Shown piece after piece: positions 1 to 12,700 of a DNA stretch of 64,000 nucleotides. The position numbers were made by a program, and so were the translations under genes. How positions within the stretch are numbered: position 1 is the first letter of the stretch; every line of letters starts with the position of its first letter. The notes below the pieces were generated by a model that saw nothing but the letters and a program-made list of their open reading frames with translations, had not been told where the DNA came from and ran no database searches. Origin of the DNA: Anagrus nilaparvatae (taxonomy: Eukaryota; Arthropoda; Insecta; Hymenoptera; Mymaridae). Where the stretch lies: positions 24,619 through 88,618 of the forward strand of contig JAKSXM010000154.1 in NCBI GenBank assembly GCA_022575985.1, read 5' to 3'.

Positions 1-2751
1 CAGATTAGGTAACGTAAATAAATTATGTACTAGTATTACCGGACTTAGATGTCTCACGTATGAAATTTTATGCTCAATAAAGACTTTTTGAAATAAAAAA
101 AAAAAACTTTTCGATCGTATAATATAAAATATAAAGTGCTATCAAATTATATTATAGATTTTATGTTTACATTATAGTTTATACAAACATACACTGTTGA
201 ATTGCTCTTCTTCAAAATTTAAGTTTACTTGAAGATTTTAATGTAACCCACAAAATTAACACCAGAATTCATTCTTTGTTGTTTAAAATTTTCAATTTTC
301 GTAGAATATTTAAGGTATTTGTTTGAAAATCCAAGCTAAGAGGTCTTACTGTACACATCTATTTTTTATATATGCATATATATTTTTTTATTCAATATAA
401 AAATCAATAAATATATACTGTATATGTCGCACGTTAAAAAAAAATTTTTCTCACTTTATTTAAGTATCTACATAAATACACTTATTGTTTTTTAAATCTT
501 ATTATTATTTTTTTTTTAAGTACATGAGTGATTCCATAAAAAACCAAGTAGATATATGGGTTGATATTTTTGAAGTGACCCTTAAATATTTTTGACCAAA
601 AGTATAAATAAAAAAAAAACTTTTCCCAAATTTTTAGCCTTTTAGAATGCATGCTCTATTTTTTACAGATACTTTCCTGTTTTTTTAATTTTAAAATTTT
701 CAGGCAACCTTTTTTTCTTTTATCTTCTTGCAAGTGTGTATTTAATTTTGAAATTTATTTTCTATGTATGGTCATTTCTATCCTGCATTCCAAATTTTAT
801 TTAAATTAATGAGAAAATCAAAAATTACGTTTATTTCTTTGACCAGTTTGAATTTTCTTTATTTTAGTCTTAAATTACTTTTTGCCCGTTATATTTTTGA
901 TGCCATTAATACGATTTTTGTTTCCATTGTTATAGCACCAGACCAAAATAAAATAATCATTCAAAAATCATTATTCACAAATTTTCAAATTACCCAATAC
1001 AAATAATCATCTAATTAAAAATACAGATCCTGCGGAAAATTTTATTTGCCCAACTTAAGTCAGTATCAATGATCCAGAAACTTAAGGCTCCGGGATTCAT
1101 ATCCCTCTAAAAAAGTCGTCCCTGCAGAATGAAATTATGAAAAATACAATTCATATTCAGTCTGTTTCATTGCTTTAATTTGATCCATTACAAAAGCATC
1201 TGAGTAAAACTTTCTCGAGTTTTTTTTTATTTTCGTATATAAAAAAAAAGTATCAAAACACGAGTCAAACCTCTATAGTGTAATAATCTCAGTGGGAGCT
1301 TTTACAATTTTTTGAATTGCGTCGTTTATTTTTCTACTCCCAACAGCACATTAAGCTTCTTTATTTATTATTTTACTTTATTATATTTTCTGCTTTCAAC
1401 TTTTTTCTTGCTTACTGTATTTTCTTTAAGAAGATTCCATCTTGTTTTTTATAAACTTTTTTTAAAAAAGCATCTCTTCTCTAAAAAGATGAACATGTTT
1501 TTCATTTTTTTTTCGTGCCTTACTGTATTATTTTCTTTATACAGGAGTTTCCACGTTAAAATTTATAATTTCGACTGCTAAAAATACTAACAATAAGTAC
1601 ATGTATGTATTAGGTTACAAACATCAACTTGTATCGCCTTTTAATAACTATTAAGAAGATTGAACCTCATAATATTTTTGTGTGGGACCTAGAAAATTTT
1701 AGTCCGAACCAGTCTCATGACTTTTTAGAAATTTATTCCTGCTCGGGAACTTATTGTTAAACTTTTATATAAGAAAATATAATAATTGCTGCTGATTTGC
1801 TTGAACCTGGGTGTGCCTCTCGTCAAGTTACTTTTCAAACTCGAATTTGCTTACTGCTACATCATCAAACCACATCAGAGGAATACAATATCATTCGTAA
1901 ATGTATTGGCGCAACTGATATCATGATTATTTAATTAGGTAAAATATAATCTATAATCTTGGCACACGGGATTAGCAAGTGAGCAAAAAAAGGCTCAAGT
2001 GACCCAAACCCATTCGTAATAATATCTTACTCTTCATTGGTCTCAACTTTAAATTATGTACTTTTGGCCAAAATTTTTTAAAATTTGTGATATTTATTTT
2101 CGATAAAATACATAAACTGTAGATAATATTTATATACTTTTAAAGTTTCCACTTTCATAATTTTCTTTTCAAATAAAATAAGAAAGCTCCAGGCATTAAA
2201 CATTAAAAAAAATGCCCTAGTGGAACTGAAAAAGTGTTTATAATATATCAAAAATATGTTGAAAATTTAGTCATATTCAGTGTTTTTTTTGTTGCAAATA
2301 TACACGCTTGTGTATGCGTGTGTATGTACTTTAAAAAAAGTAAATAATCCTCATAGAATTCATCTTTACTCTGAAAAAAAAGAGGAACCAATAAATAAAG
2401 CAAACAGGAAGTAGCGTCGTGCAGAGAGCAGTTCATTTTTAGAAATGACATGATTTATATCATATATAGAGCAACCGAGGTCACATGGCTTTTTATCCAA
2501 TCGTAATATTTATATAATAATATATTTTATATTTATACAAGAGATACCTACTTGCCTTGGAAAAATTTTTCTTGTTCACTTTTTTTTATTTTTATTAAAA
2601 AGAAAGCTGCAGTCTATAAAGCAAAGAATTTTTTCTAAAAAAGAAAAAACATAAATTAAAAATTGATTTATATTTTATATCACAGAAAAAAAAAATTTAT
2701 TGCTAAATCTTTATGGTATTAAAAATTAAATTGATTTTTTTTTGGTTTCAG
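1..2751. other. Non-coding; probably intron of the CARPB-like gene
   Basis: This stretch is very AT-rich, with many homopolymer runs. The reading frames in it are low-complexity (Phe, Leu, Ile, Lys) and match nothing I recognise. It lies directly upstream of an internal exon that starts at a good acceptor (tttcag, ending at 2751), so it is most simply intronic sequence of that gene. I see no other exon, RNA gene or clear transposon end in it. Confidence 0.55.
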
Positions 2752-3809
2752 GTGATAAAGCTTTAGTAAAGCATCTTTTATTAAAAGCACTTTTACCAGA
2801 TACCGATAGTTACATGACTTACGAAGGTAGTACGACGCATCCTGGCTGTTGGGAAACTGTCGTTTGGATTATTCTTAATAAACCAATTTATATAACAGCA
2901 CAAGAGGTTAATAATAAATTTCATTTTAAATATAATTTAATTAAATATTTTATATTTTATTGAATTTTTAATCAAAATTTCATTTGGCTTTTTTTTGGAG
3001 ATTATTAAATTAAAAAAAAATCAATACTAGTTTGTAAATTGTTTTAATAGAAATTTTTACCTTTTTAATTTACATTGTAATAAACGAATTCGTGGAGAAA
3101 AATTAATTTTAAAGTAATTAAATTTTTAATGCAATTAATGAATATAGATATTTTATTTACCAGTTATTTACTTTTTAAAATTATAATTAAATTTTCAAGA
3201 ATTTTATTAATTTATATTATAATTATACACCTGAAAAAGTTAGCAAGAATTTATGCACAATTTTCAGTAATTAATTTTTGAAATTTAATATTTTTACGCA
3301 AAAATAATGAATACTTTGTTAATTCAATTAAAAAACTGTTTTTTTTTTTTTTTTTAATTTACAAGAATAATATTTTATCTATTTTCGTTGTTATAATATT
3401 TGAATTAAAAAAACAATTTAATTTTAGCTGTATGCCTTAAGAAGGCTAATGCAAGGACCTCCCGAATCACCAAAAGCTCCTTTAGGAAATAATTCAAGGC
3501 CATTACAAGATCTTCATCATAGAACGATTCGAACAAATATAGATTTTCGTAGGGTAATTAAATTAAAAAATCTTATTTTTCTAGCAAAAAACTAAAAATT
3601 CATTTAACGTTTTATTTTTTCTTTTCTTTGTTTTTAATTATTTTAGCGACCCGAGGCTAAATGTCGAACGATGGCGCATGAAATGCATTACAAAGGTAAT
3701 TTTCATAAAATTAATTATTTTAAACATTTCAATATAGGCATAAATAATTTATTTATTTCTAGCTAATACGTGGAAAGATGAAACGTCGATATCACGTAAT
3801 GTAATTTAA
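2752..3809 (+). CDS. CARPB: Carbonic anhydrase-related protein (CA10/CARPB-like), 3' exons, 5' part outside window
   Basis: This is the C-terminal part of an alpha-carbonic-anhydrase-like, catalytically inactive CA-related protein, a family known to be secreted or cell-surface and neural. Four exons are read: 2752-2906, 3428-3553, 3647-3695 and 3763-3809 (stop TAA 3807-3809). All have AG acceptors and GT donors, and the phases join correctly (split codon G|GT at 2751/2752, phase 0, phase 0, then G|CT). The first exon encodes LLPDTDSYMTYEGSTTHPGC followed by ETVVWIILNKPIYIT, the conserved late CA fold (DSYxTYEGSxTxPxCxExVxWxxLNKPIYIT). The second encodes LRRLMQGP...PLGNNSRPLQ...RTIRTNIDF, typical of the CA10/11 C-terminus. 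The last exons give a short tail of about 30 residues ending SISRNVI. Earlier exons must lie left of the window. I saw no frameshift or stop in these exons. Assignment to CARPB/CA10 rather than another CARP is by remembered family sequence. Confidence 0.85.
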
Positions 3810-4786
3810 AATTTATATGATAAAATTTTATGAACATAAATCTTGTATAAAAAAAAATATGTAATTTATAAAATTAAAAAAAAAGAAAAAAATATATAGC
3901 AAAAATTTTATAACGATACGCTTTTTTGCGTATGTAATATATCGATTGTATATTGCAATAATGTGCAAAAGTAAGAAAATCAAAAAATTAATTATTATTA
4001 AAATCGTAAATTTGTAAAATAACCCTGCGAAAAAATCAATTTTTTACTTGTTTATACTATAGTTTTAAGCAGTATCTGGCATCAAATTTCTGAATTTTTC
4101 AAGCAAAAGGTCTTTTGTTAATTAAATAAAGAGCTCCATTACAAAATCTCACTGTATAGCTTTAACGGGATTTTAAAAATAAAACAAACATAATTTATTA
4201 TCACGAAATAATAAAAAACGTCAAATATAGGGCAGGGTCATTGTCACTATCTACAAAAACTTGCCTGAGGATATTTTAATTTTAAGATTTTTCCTTTTTT
4301 TCTAGACAAAAATTTAATGCCCAAAAACAAACATTATCTTCAAATATCAATTTATCCACTAGACAAAGAAAGTACCTACACAGAATAAAAACGAATTTTC
4401 AAAAGTTGCTTTGAACAAAAAAAAAGCAATAGTCTCTAAAAATTTAAGTTCAATCCTGCAGAACAAACTTTGCCTTAAATCGTGCTCAAATTAAATATTT
4501 GATACTGTTGAAACTTTCAGTGTATTACAATATACTTTCGATATGAGCTACATAAAAACTATATCAATATAATATTAATAATAAAATATAATAGTAATAA
4601 ATGAAAAAAGTTTTATATTTTATAAATAAAATAAAACAAAAAAAAAACAAAAAAATAATTTTTCTTTATTTATAAATTATTAATAGTTTATATTTATATT
4701 ATAATTGTTAGCATTATATATAATTATATGGGATGTAATGAACCTAATAAAAAATATTTTTATTAAATAAATTAAATATATTTAAT
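3810..4786. other. 3' UTR and intergenic, no gene seen
   Basis: This is the sequence after the CARPB-like stop codon. Several AATAAA-like strings occur, but none is a clear polyadenylation site. No reading frame or repeat unit was recognised. Confidence 0.5.
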
Positions 4787-5617
4787 ACAAGGGGAGTGTC
4801 AAGAATTTGGAAGTGCCGATTTTATTTAAAATTTCAGGTGACTTATTGTAGTTAAAAAATATTTTGCGTACCCTAAGTTAACTTTAATAGGCCTCCTGGG
4901 CCTAGAAATATCGGGCTCATGTCTGAGTACGTCCAGAGGGTCATGTAATAATATATAGCGCTACTTATAATTATTCAATAATCACTGCCTGTTCAAGGAT
5001 CTACTTTTAAACCCTTCAAACTGCGCCAATTTATGGTTATAATTGACTGAACGTACTATTCAATGAACAGAATACTCATTTTTGGTCAAAAATTACCAGT
5101 TTTCAAATGGATGATAAAATCACAATTTTTGACTAAAACATTTTTTTTCAATAGCTTCTAAATGTCGAAAAAATTTTCCTTTATTATTTATACCGAAATA
5201 TGATAAAATTGAATAAGTCAAAGTTTAAATTTAAGGTTTTTTAGATAATTTTAATTTTAAATACCACTTTTTCAAAGGTATAACTCACAATAGTTTAAAG
5301 ATAAAGAAATAAGCAAAGACTTTTTGGAAAATAGAAGAATTAAAAAAGACCTATAATCCCTATGTTAATCACCGATAGTAAACTTGGTCAAAAAATATAG
5401 TTATTTTGTTTATTAAATATTATAAAAAGGTAATAAACTATAAAAAAACGCGTTTCTGAGGTTAAAAAGAAGACAAACTTGGGATCAGGATTTCTAGACC
5501 TACTTGAGGCCTATTCCGATAAACTGAGGGTATTCGAGGAATGATTTATTAATTACCATAATCTACTCTGAGCATCTGATGCCATTCAGCTTCCCAAAAA
5601 GTTGATGCTCCCCTTGT
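4787..5617. mobile_element. MITE-like inverted-repeat element with TAAT target duplication
   Basis: The ends are inverted copies: ACAAGGGGAG at the left and CTCCCCTTGT at the right. Inverted similarity continues inward for about 150 bp, including aataggcctc and tctagaaat blocks. TAAT flanks both sides (4783-4786 and 5618-5621), consistent with a 4-bp target-site duplication. The element is 831 bp with no coding capacity. It looks like a non-autonomous DNA transposon; the superfamily is undetermined. Confidence 0.7.
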
Positions 5618-5926
5618 TAATTACACGAATATTATATTTTTTTAATTAATTATGTAAAAAAAATTTTTTTCTTTAAATATCTAATTTTATTTTTTTTAAA
5701 TATCAATAATAAGTACAAGAATAATATTGGATAAAAAAAGACTTTATATATAAAAAATGAATGATAATGATATATTGTATATGAAAAAATGTTAAAATAA
5801 AATTTAAAAATAAGTGCATATAAATAAATGCTTCTGTACAGTTGTTAACAAAGAGTCAAAAAAAAAAAAACAAAATAAAATATATCAAAACTATATAAAT
5901 AAAGAAAATAAATATAAACAATAGCC

Positions 5927-6104
5927 AGGCAATTATTTTAAAAAGTTGCTAGAATTTTCGATCACCAAATTAGATGCTGTTTGTCATATAGCATATATAT
6001 ATTTAATGCTTAAAAAAATTTTGATTTTGGAAATTTAATTTTTTTTGGCAAACAGCATCTAATTCAGTAATTGAAATTTCTAGTCACTTTTTAAAATAAC
6101 TACC
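5927..6104. mobile_element. Short foldback MITE (~178 bp)
   Basis: The left arm (from about 5927) and the right arm (to about 6104) are imperfect reverse complements. Both contain TTATTTTAAAAAGT, then CTAGAA, then ATTAGATGCTGTTTG. The loop between arms is about 60 bp and AT-rich. It has no coding capacity. Confidence 0.65.
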
Positions 6105-6540
6105 GTGTTAAAATAAATACAAAAGATTATTTATAATAAATAAATTATGGTATAATCAGCATAAGGAAGAGATCGTATCAGTAAGTAAATAAACTGAACA
6201 TAACCAATGAATCAAAATCCTTGTTAAATGTTAAAAAAAAAATATAAAAAATATTATATTGTCAAGGCGCCAGCAATGTTAAATGCATCCAAAAATTTTA
6301 TCAGAATGGATCCACCTCAGTGAAACGTGTGTATTTTTGGTCACTGAAACCGATTTTGAAAGTTTCGTCCATTCTCGGATGGCCAGTTTTGTTTAATGAA
6401 CGTTATGTCATAAAAAATCGGCAAAATATTAGCAAGATAGGTAAATTCTTGAAATAAATAGCTAATTGAGCCTATTTTTGGTACCCCAGTAAGGTTTTCG
6501 GGGTCGCTGATCTCGATTTTAAAGGCAGATTTTTAAAAAT

Positions 6541-6845
6541 CAAAATGGTGGACTCAAAATGGCGTATCTCTAACATCAGAAATAGCGATTTACGTTGTCT
6601 AGTAAGTTTTTCGGACCAGTTTTGACGATTCTGAGGTTATATTTTTAATAATCTGATTATTAAAAATCTGACCAGAGGATACATCAACGATCCCCAAAAC
6701 TTATAATACAAAACTTAAAATAGCATTTATTGCCAATTTTGAGGTTAGAAATCCATCATTTTGAGTGCACCATTCTGATTATTAAAAATCTTACTTCAGA
6801 ATTATAATAACTGGTTCGAAAAACTTACTAAAAAACGTAAATACA
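6541..6845. repeat. Rearranged inverted repeat block
   Basis: The segment at 6541-6580 (starting AATGGTGGACTCAAAATGG) recurs inverted at about 6741-6783. The segment at 6591-6665 (containing AGTAAGTTTTTCGGACCAGT) recurs inverted at about 6775-6842. The two inverted pairs are not in the nested order a simple hairpin would give, so the element is probably rearranged. The motif GGTCGCTGATCTCGAT lies just upstream (6502-6517). Confidence 0.45.
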
Positions 6846-7099
6846 CTTAAAACAGCATAAAACTACCTTTAATGTTTAGAATTGTTGAATTACCAATACG
6901 ATCCTTCTTCAAAAAAATAACTTATATGATTGAGTTATAAGCATATTAATAATAATTAAAAGTAAAATCAAAAGATAAATAATATAAAATTGCAATAAAA
7001 AAAATAAAACAAAGACTTTTTTCTGTCAATTAATTTTTTAAAACAAAGTAACAATAAAAAATTTGTATACGCATAAAATCAAGAATAAGGGTAAATTCA

Positions 7100-8060
7100 T
7101 GGAAAAATGGCACAAAATGTCATGCGAGGTCTCAAAAATAAGAAAAAGATTTTTTTTCGATAAAAAAATTGAGATATATTATTACAAATACTTCGAACCT
7201 ACCATACTCTAGTCAAAAGTCCCGCATAATTTAAATTTTTTACCAGATTTTAATATGGTCACGTGACTTAGCAGGATATAAGCAAAATAGGTAACAAGTG
7301 AAAAATGAAAAAAATTGAAAATTCGGCATTGGTAGAAAAAATTTTGCCAGATATTTTATAAGGAACTTTCAATAGTGGTGACTGCGAGGTTAGAATATAT
7401 TAAAAATTTTAAACAGGCCTAAAATCCTTTTTAGAACAAATAAAACTTTGGAGGTAGAAAAATTATCTAATTTTAAGTTGTTTCATTAAAAAAAAACATT
7501 TTTAATATTAAGACTTACAGTAACATTTTGTGCTACGTATCCATGGAATTACCTATAATTTAATAGTAATTACAACCTATGATAAAATAAAAAAAAGAAT
7601 GGCCTAAACACTAACGCGATCTAAGACATTCTTTTTTTTTTTTTTTAGAGCCTAGGCCTGTTTTCTATTTTTCTTTATCAGAGGTCAGAAAACACATCTT
7701 TTCTAAAGACTTAATAGCTGATACAAAGATGTTTTTTTAATTTTTTATAGAATTATGTAAAAAATAAAAAAGTAAAAAATTACAAATAGTAAAATAAAAA
7801 AAATGGCTTGTTTATGTAAGAAATTAAGATAAGAAAGAAAAATTTTTATGTATGTAAAGTAGATGAATGTTACGGGAACATAATAGTGTTTTAGCTGAAG
7901 CGTAAATTTATAAAAACCTTATGCTTTTGTATATATCGTATAGATTATCGTAATAGGTAAAAATAACAAAAGTTAGAACTGAAGATTTATAAAAAGGAAA
8001 AAAAAATGTGAAAATGCATGTAAAAGATTATGGTTAATGAAAAAAACTAATATTGATTAT
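7100..8060. repeat. Non-coding block duplicated at 24840-25366 plus 28692-28870
   Basis: The string GCGAGGTCTCAAAAATAAGA, the run up to GTAAAGTAGATGAATGTTACG (about 7854-7873) and the following GGGAACATAATAGTGTTTTAG all recur in the second block. There the copy is split exactly at GTAGA by the BEL/Pao element. No coding capacity was recognised in either copy. Confidence 0.75.
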
Positions 8061-8671
8061 ATTAAAATGCTAATAATAAACATATGTTAAATTATAAATT
8101 GTGTTTTATTTTTAATTTACAGCATAAGGTATTTGTACCTGCACCTGAACCATTAAATTTTTTTCAATAGGAACCTTAGACTTTTGTAATTAGCTTTTTA
8201 AATTATTTTTCTAATTAGCTTTTATTTTTACTGTATAAGAAATTGTACCATAACACTGAAATACTTAAAACTTTTAATTGATTGTTTTTATCATGGTCTT
8301 TAACATTTTTTAACCAGTATTTTTCAAGCATCAAAATTTATTTTAATGCTTTTATTATATTTAAAATTTACAAATTATAAAAAAGCAATCAAAAATCGTT
8401 CAGGTACTGGCAATCGTTCATTTTATGACACAAATATTACATAAAAAGGTAAGAAATTTATAATATTTATTATTTATACTAGTTTGAAAGCCTTTTAAAA
8501 ACTGTAGAGACAGTTTTCAGAGACATACTGGTCTGTTACATTTGAAACTATCGAACGAGCTATCGAATTGTCATAAAATATTATAGAAAGTAATTTTTGT
8601 TTTGTTTTTTTACTAATAATTTCCAGATTTAGCATCTTTATGAACTCAGCTCCCAACATTATTAAACTAGC

Positions 8672-8979
8672 GGGCGCTATTCAATGATCATAATTGTTGT
8701 TGTCCATTCCTAATAATTAGTTTCAAATTTGATGATATATCAAAAGTTATTATTTGTAAAAAGCATAAATTTACCATGAAATACAAGTTTTTAAGTTTTC
8801 ATAAAATGAATTACAGAAATTATCCCATTCTAAATTTTGATATATTCTAAATTTACTAATCTGGAATTGAATGTTTCTGCAAAATTTATTTATAGGTCTG
8901 TTTTCAAAAAATCTAGATTTTAAGGTTCTGAGAATTGACCCCGATGGACAACGACAGTAATGATCAGTGAATGGTGCCC
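8672..8979. mobile_element. hAT-like MITE with 8-bp target duplication
   Basis: The terminal inverted repeats are about 37 bp: left GGGCGCTATTCAATGATCAT, right ending ATGATCAGTGAATGGTGCCC. The flanks AAACTAGC (8664-8671) and AAACTAAC (8980-8987) form an 8-bp near-identical direct repeat, as expected for hAT insertions. The paralogous flank of receptor B (about 43100) has one AAACTAGC and no insert, so the unfilled site is present in this same window. The element is 308 bp and non-coding. Confidence 0.8.
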
Positions 8980-9612
8980 AAACTAACAATTTTTGATATA
9001 ATACTTTGGATTCCTACCAAAACTTTAACGTATTTTTATTTTTTACTGAAAACTGATTTTCAAAACATTAAGATCTTTAAATTCACAGCATGTAAAGACT
9101 TTCGCTATTCTTTATCGCTATAAATATATTGCTTGAATTTCCAAGCTATTGTCAAAACTGCAACTATTCAAAACTTTATTCAGTTGTTACAAGCCAATAT
9201 AAGGCCAAATACTAATTAAAATATAAAAAAATGTGCAAATCCTCAAAAAATCTTATAATTTAATCACCAATATACAAGAATAAAGATTTTATACTGATGC
9301 ATAAATTTTGCTTGAAATTTTAAGCAATATATTTGTACAGTGTGCGGACATATAAAAATACATAAAAATATACATAGAAACAATAAATATTAAATAACAT
9401 CAAGGCTGTTTTTCTATAAATGTTAACAATTCTTATAAAAATTAAGTAAAAGTCGCAATTAAATCTGGGCAAAACTGATGACTACAAAACAACTGACCAA
9501 AAATTCGTAGTAAAACTCGTAGTGTAACATTATACTTAAGCTGAAGTTTTTACAAAAATTTTTGTAACATTACTCTTTACATTATATACTAAAATAGTAG
9601 TTTTCTTAACAA

Positions 9613-9710
9613 GTGCGCAAGGTGATACTACTCCAATCGAAAGAAGAAATAGGGATACAGCTATATGACTATTTCTTCTTTTGATTTGGGGATTTATCAC
9701 ACTTGCGCAC
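9613..9710. mobile_element. 98-bp foldback MITE
   Basis: GTGCGCAAG...GTGATA at the left is mirrored by TATCAC...CTTGCGCAC at the right. A second stem, AAGAAGAAATAG / CTATTTCTTCTT, lies inside, so the element is almost all hairpin. No target duplication is evident. Confidence 0.6.
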
Positions 9711-12700
9711 GAGTTTAGAAATGTGCTTTTTTTAATGACTTCATCAAAATTTAAGTCTTTGCAAATTGTAATTCACGAGATAACTGGATTTAAATAATAC
9801 AAAACAATCTAATTTTTTTTTTTTAAATAGTACACGTTTTCTAAAATGATAAAAAAATAATTCATATATATATGTAAAATATATCATATATATATGTAAA
9901 AGAATAAAAAAAGAATTATAAACAAAAGGAATAAAAAAAAAGAAATAAAAAATAAAAGGATGTGATTCACACTCTTTGTAAAGACCAATGCGGCAAAATC
10001 AAGGCCAGCTTTACTTTTCTCACTTTTTGATGAGAACAGTGGGAAAAGTAAAGTATAAAGGAATGTATCACTTTGTCTCCTGAATTTGGTTTGCAAAGGA
10101 AAGCTTTGACGACAGAATTAAAAAAAAAATTTTTTCCTACCAATGCGGGCATATTCTAAATGAGCAATCTTTTTTTTCAATTTTCCTTGCGTTTAAATCA
10201 TTTGCAATCATTTGAGCAACGAAAAAAATTCTGGTTGTCACAAAGTAAATTCTAATTACCGCAGGACGATTTTTTTCAGAGACTTAATTATGAAAGAACG
10301 CAAGTTTTTTTTAATTTTCTTGTTAATCGACCGGTTCTGCGAAACAGGGCATCAAATTAAATAAATTAATACATTGAAAATAAAAAAATTTTCAAAGAAC
10401 GCGCAGTCAAAATAAAATTTTGAACCTTGGAATTGAATTTTGTGGAAATTTCTTATATGCGGAAAAAAAAATTAATATTTTTCAGAATTTTGAAGCAATA
10501 AATAAGAATATTTTGAGTCAATTTACCAAAGCACGCCAAAACACCAAAATTGCTGCCATGACTTGACCGAGAAAGCTAAAGTGACTGTACTAATAGGATT
10601 TGCGTTATTTTTACTCAAAATCTAATGGCACGAAATCTTATACGCGATTAGTTTATGTCATACAATTAATAAATCAATTTTAACCGAAACTAATTATTTT
10701 TAGTTATACGTTAGGAAAAAAATATTTTAGTACGATTTCCACGAGCCTTCCACTTCAACTTGGCCACAGTTGGGGTGGAATCCCTCATTTAAGAAATCAA
10801 ATATTAAAAAATTTTTAAAACTAAAACTTTTGTGGAAAAAAAATTAGTTATTACGTTAAAAAAGAAAAAAAGTAATGGTGGATTTTTTATTAATTATTAT
10901 TCCGTAAAATTTGAAATAATGCTATTTCCAATATTTGATGTTGATTCAGACATCAGCATTAAAGTTCTCAAACTAAAAAAATAGTTTATAACTGTTTTTA
11001 TAAGCTGAAAGTATAAACAACAATAATTATAATAAATATACAATTAAAAATATCAATAAGTTATTATGTAGTTACCTTGGAATAAGTTTGAAAATCTACA
11101 TCAACCCGATAAAAATTAACTACCAATGGCTTTGCTGTTCTAATCAAGATAATACAAATCATTTTTTGAGTTTTAATCGAAGTCGTGTACCAGTCAGAAT
11201 CTAATCTAAAAATTCAAATAAAAGAAAACATGATTTATTATCAATTTTCCCTTTTCATTTTCAGTCGAGTTATATTAACCAGTTTACGCAATGTATCAAT
11301 AGTTTTTTTTTTTTTGTTGCGTAGGAAGTGGAGAAATGCGTTATGCATACTGTTCAGAATCCGGACTGACAGTTATGTGGGACTCGACTTAGCTTACCTT
11401 TATTTATTTCGACATAGGGGTATAAAATTATTAGGACTTTGAGCTAAATATTTTTTTTGCTTAAAATTGTAAAGGCTTTATGATTTAATATATAAAATTA
11501 AACATGTTCCATGTTCGATGGTTGTAAGTTCACAAACCAATTGTAAGTTTTTTTTTTAAATATGCAATTAATATGTTACATAAATTCTTAAAGATAAACT
11601 TGTATGAAATAAAAATTATTATTAGTTTTATTACATTTTTTCTGAATTTTAAAATTATTTTCTTATTCGAATGATCGACTGTTTTCACAATATCAAATAA
11701 AATTTTTCATCGTTAAGTAAATTAAAATTATAAGATATTTCAATTTTAAATAAAAATTTTTAGTTGCATGTACTAGGTATATAAAATTTGTGTATGATAC
11801 TTACATTTTAAAGTATAAATTTTCATTAGCATTTAAAATACGTTGAGAGAGAGCAAAGTAAGAAAATATATGCAAAACAGTAACAATAACAAGAGCTGTA
11901 AATTTAAAAAATTGGTACATACTTCCATCTCTACCAAACACCTGTAAACAAAATTATTTTAAATATTAATAAGATTAAATAATTAATTCAATAATTAAAG
12001 TACATACAGCGATACCACAAATACTTATCATTGAACTACCTATGATAAAGCCAATTATACTGACTGATCTCAAATATTTGTTTAATTGATCATGATATCT
12101 GAAATGAATAAATAAATATTAAGAGGCAAAAAAAAAAATTGTATACTTTTTAAATATTTTAAAATAATAAAAAAAATCTATAAAATGTAAGTTTTTGTAA
12201 CGAGAAATTAGAGGTTGTTGATGATATTTATTTTCTATTCAAACTAGTAGTTTATTTTGTGTAAGATTTATCTCACCCCTAGAAAAATTTCATTTACGTT
12301 TTTACGTCTGATTAATCAGCACTATTGAATTTTGCTTGAATTTTCAAGTTTTGATTAAAAATTTAAACAACTAAAGAGATTTTTAAATCTTAGCAACTGA
12401 TAGTGAAAAATTAAAGAGTAAAATTTATTTTATTAGCGGAATATCGGACACACATTGTAAAAACAACTGGTCTTTAATTTCCTACGATAAAGGAATTGGA
12501 GCATTCACTTTCCTTCCTATAGTGAATTCGAGGAGAACATTTTTTAAAGTGTATGCTTAAACAGGATTATAGCTGATCAATTAATAGACGCGTTCATTTA
12601 AATTGACATTCAAATCAGCTAAAATAAATTTTATCTTGTCTTACATGCATCTAAATGATTGTTAAGAAAATTTAAAAAAAAGAGATATTAATTATGAATA

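Larger units (their letters stand above)
8110..10896. other. 3' flank of receptor A, paralogous to 41120-44998
   Basis: This non-coding sequence aligns in patches with the flank of receptor B: ATTTAGCATCTTTATGAACT, TTGATATAATACTTTGGATT, and the segment after CGCGCAGTCAAAATAAAA near 10400. It contains the hAT-like MITE at 8672-8979 and the foldback at 9613-9710. No gene was recognised. Confidence 0.6.

Noticed and set aside
1312..1581. Hydrophobic 89-codon frame resembling membrane segments
   Set aside because: The Phe/Leu/Ser richness is what T-rich DNA gives by chance; there is no start context, splice signal or homologue.
11185..11442. 85-codon frame on the plus strand within receptor A
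   Set aside because: It overlaps exon 8 of the receptor on the opposite strand and has no recognisable domain; the paralogous stretch in B does not keep it open.
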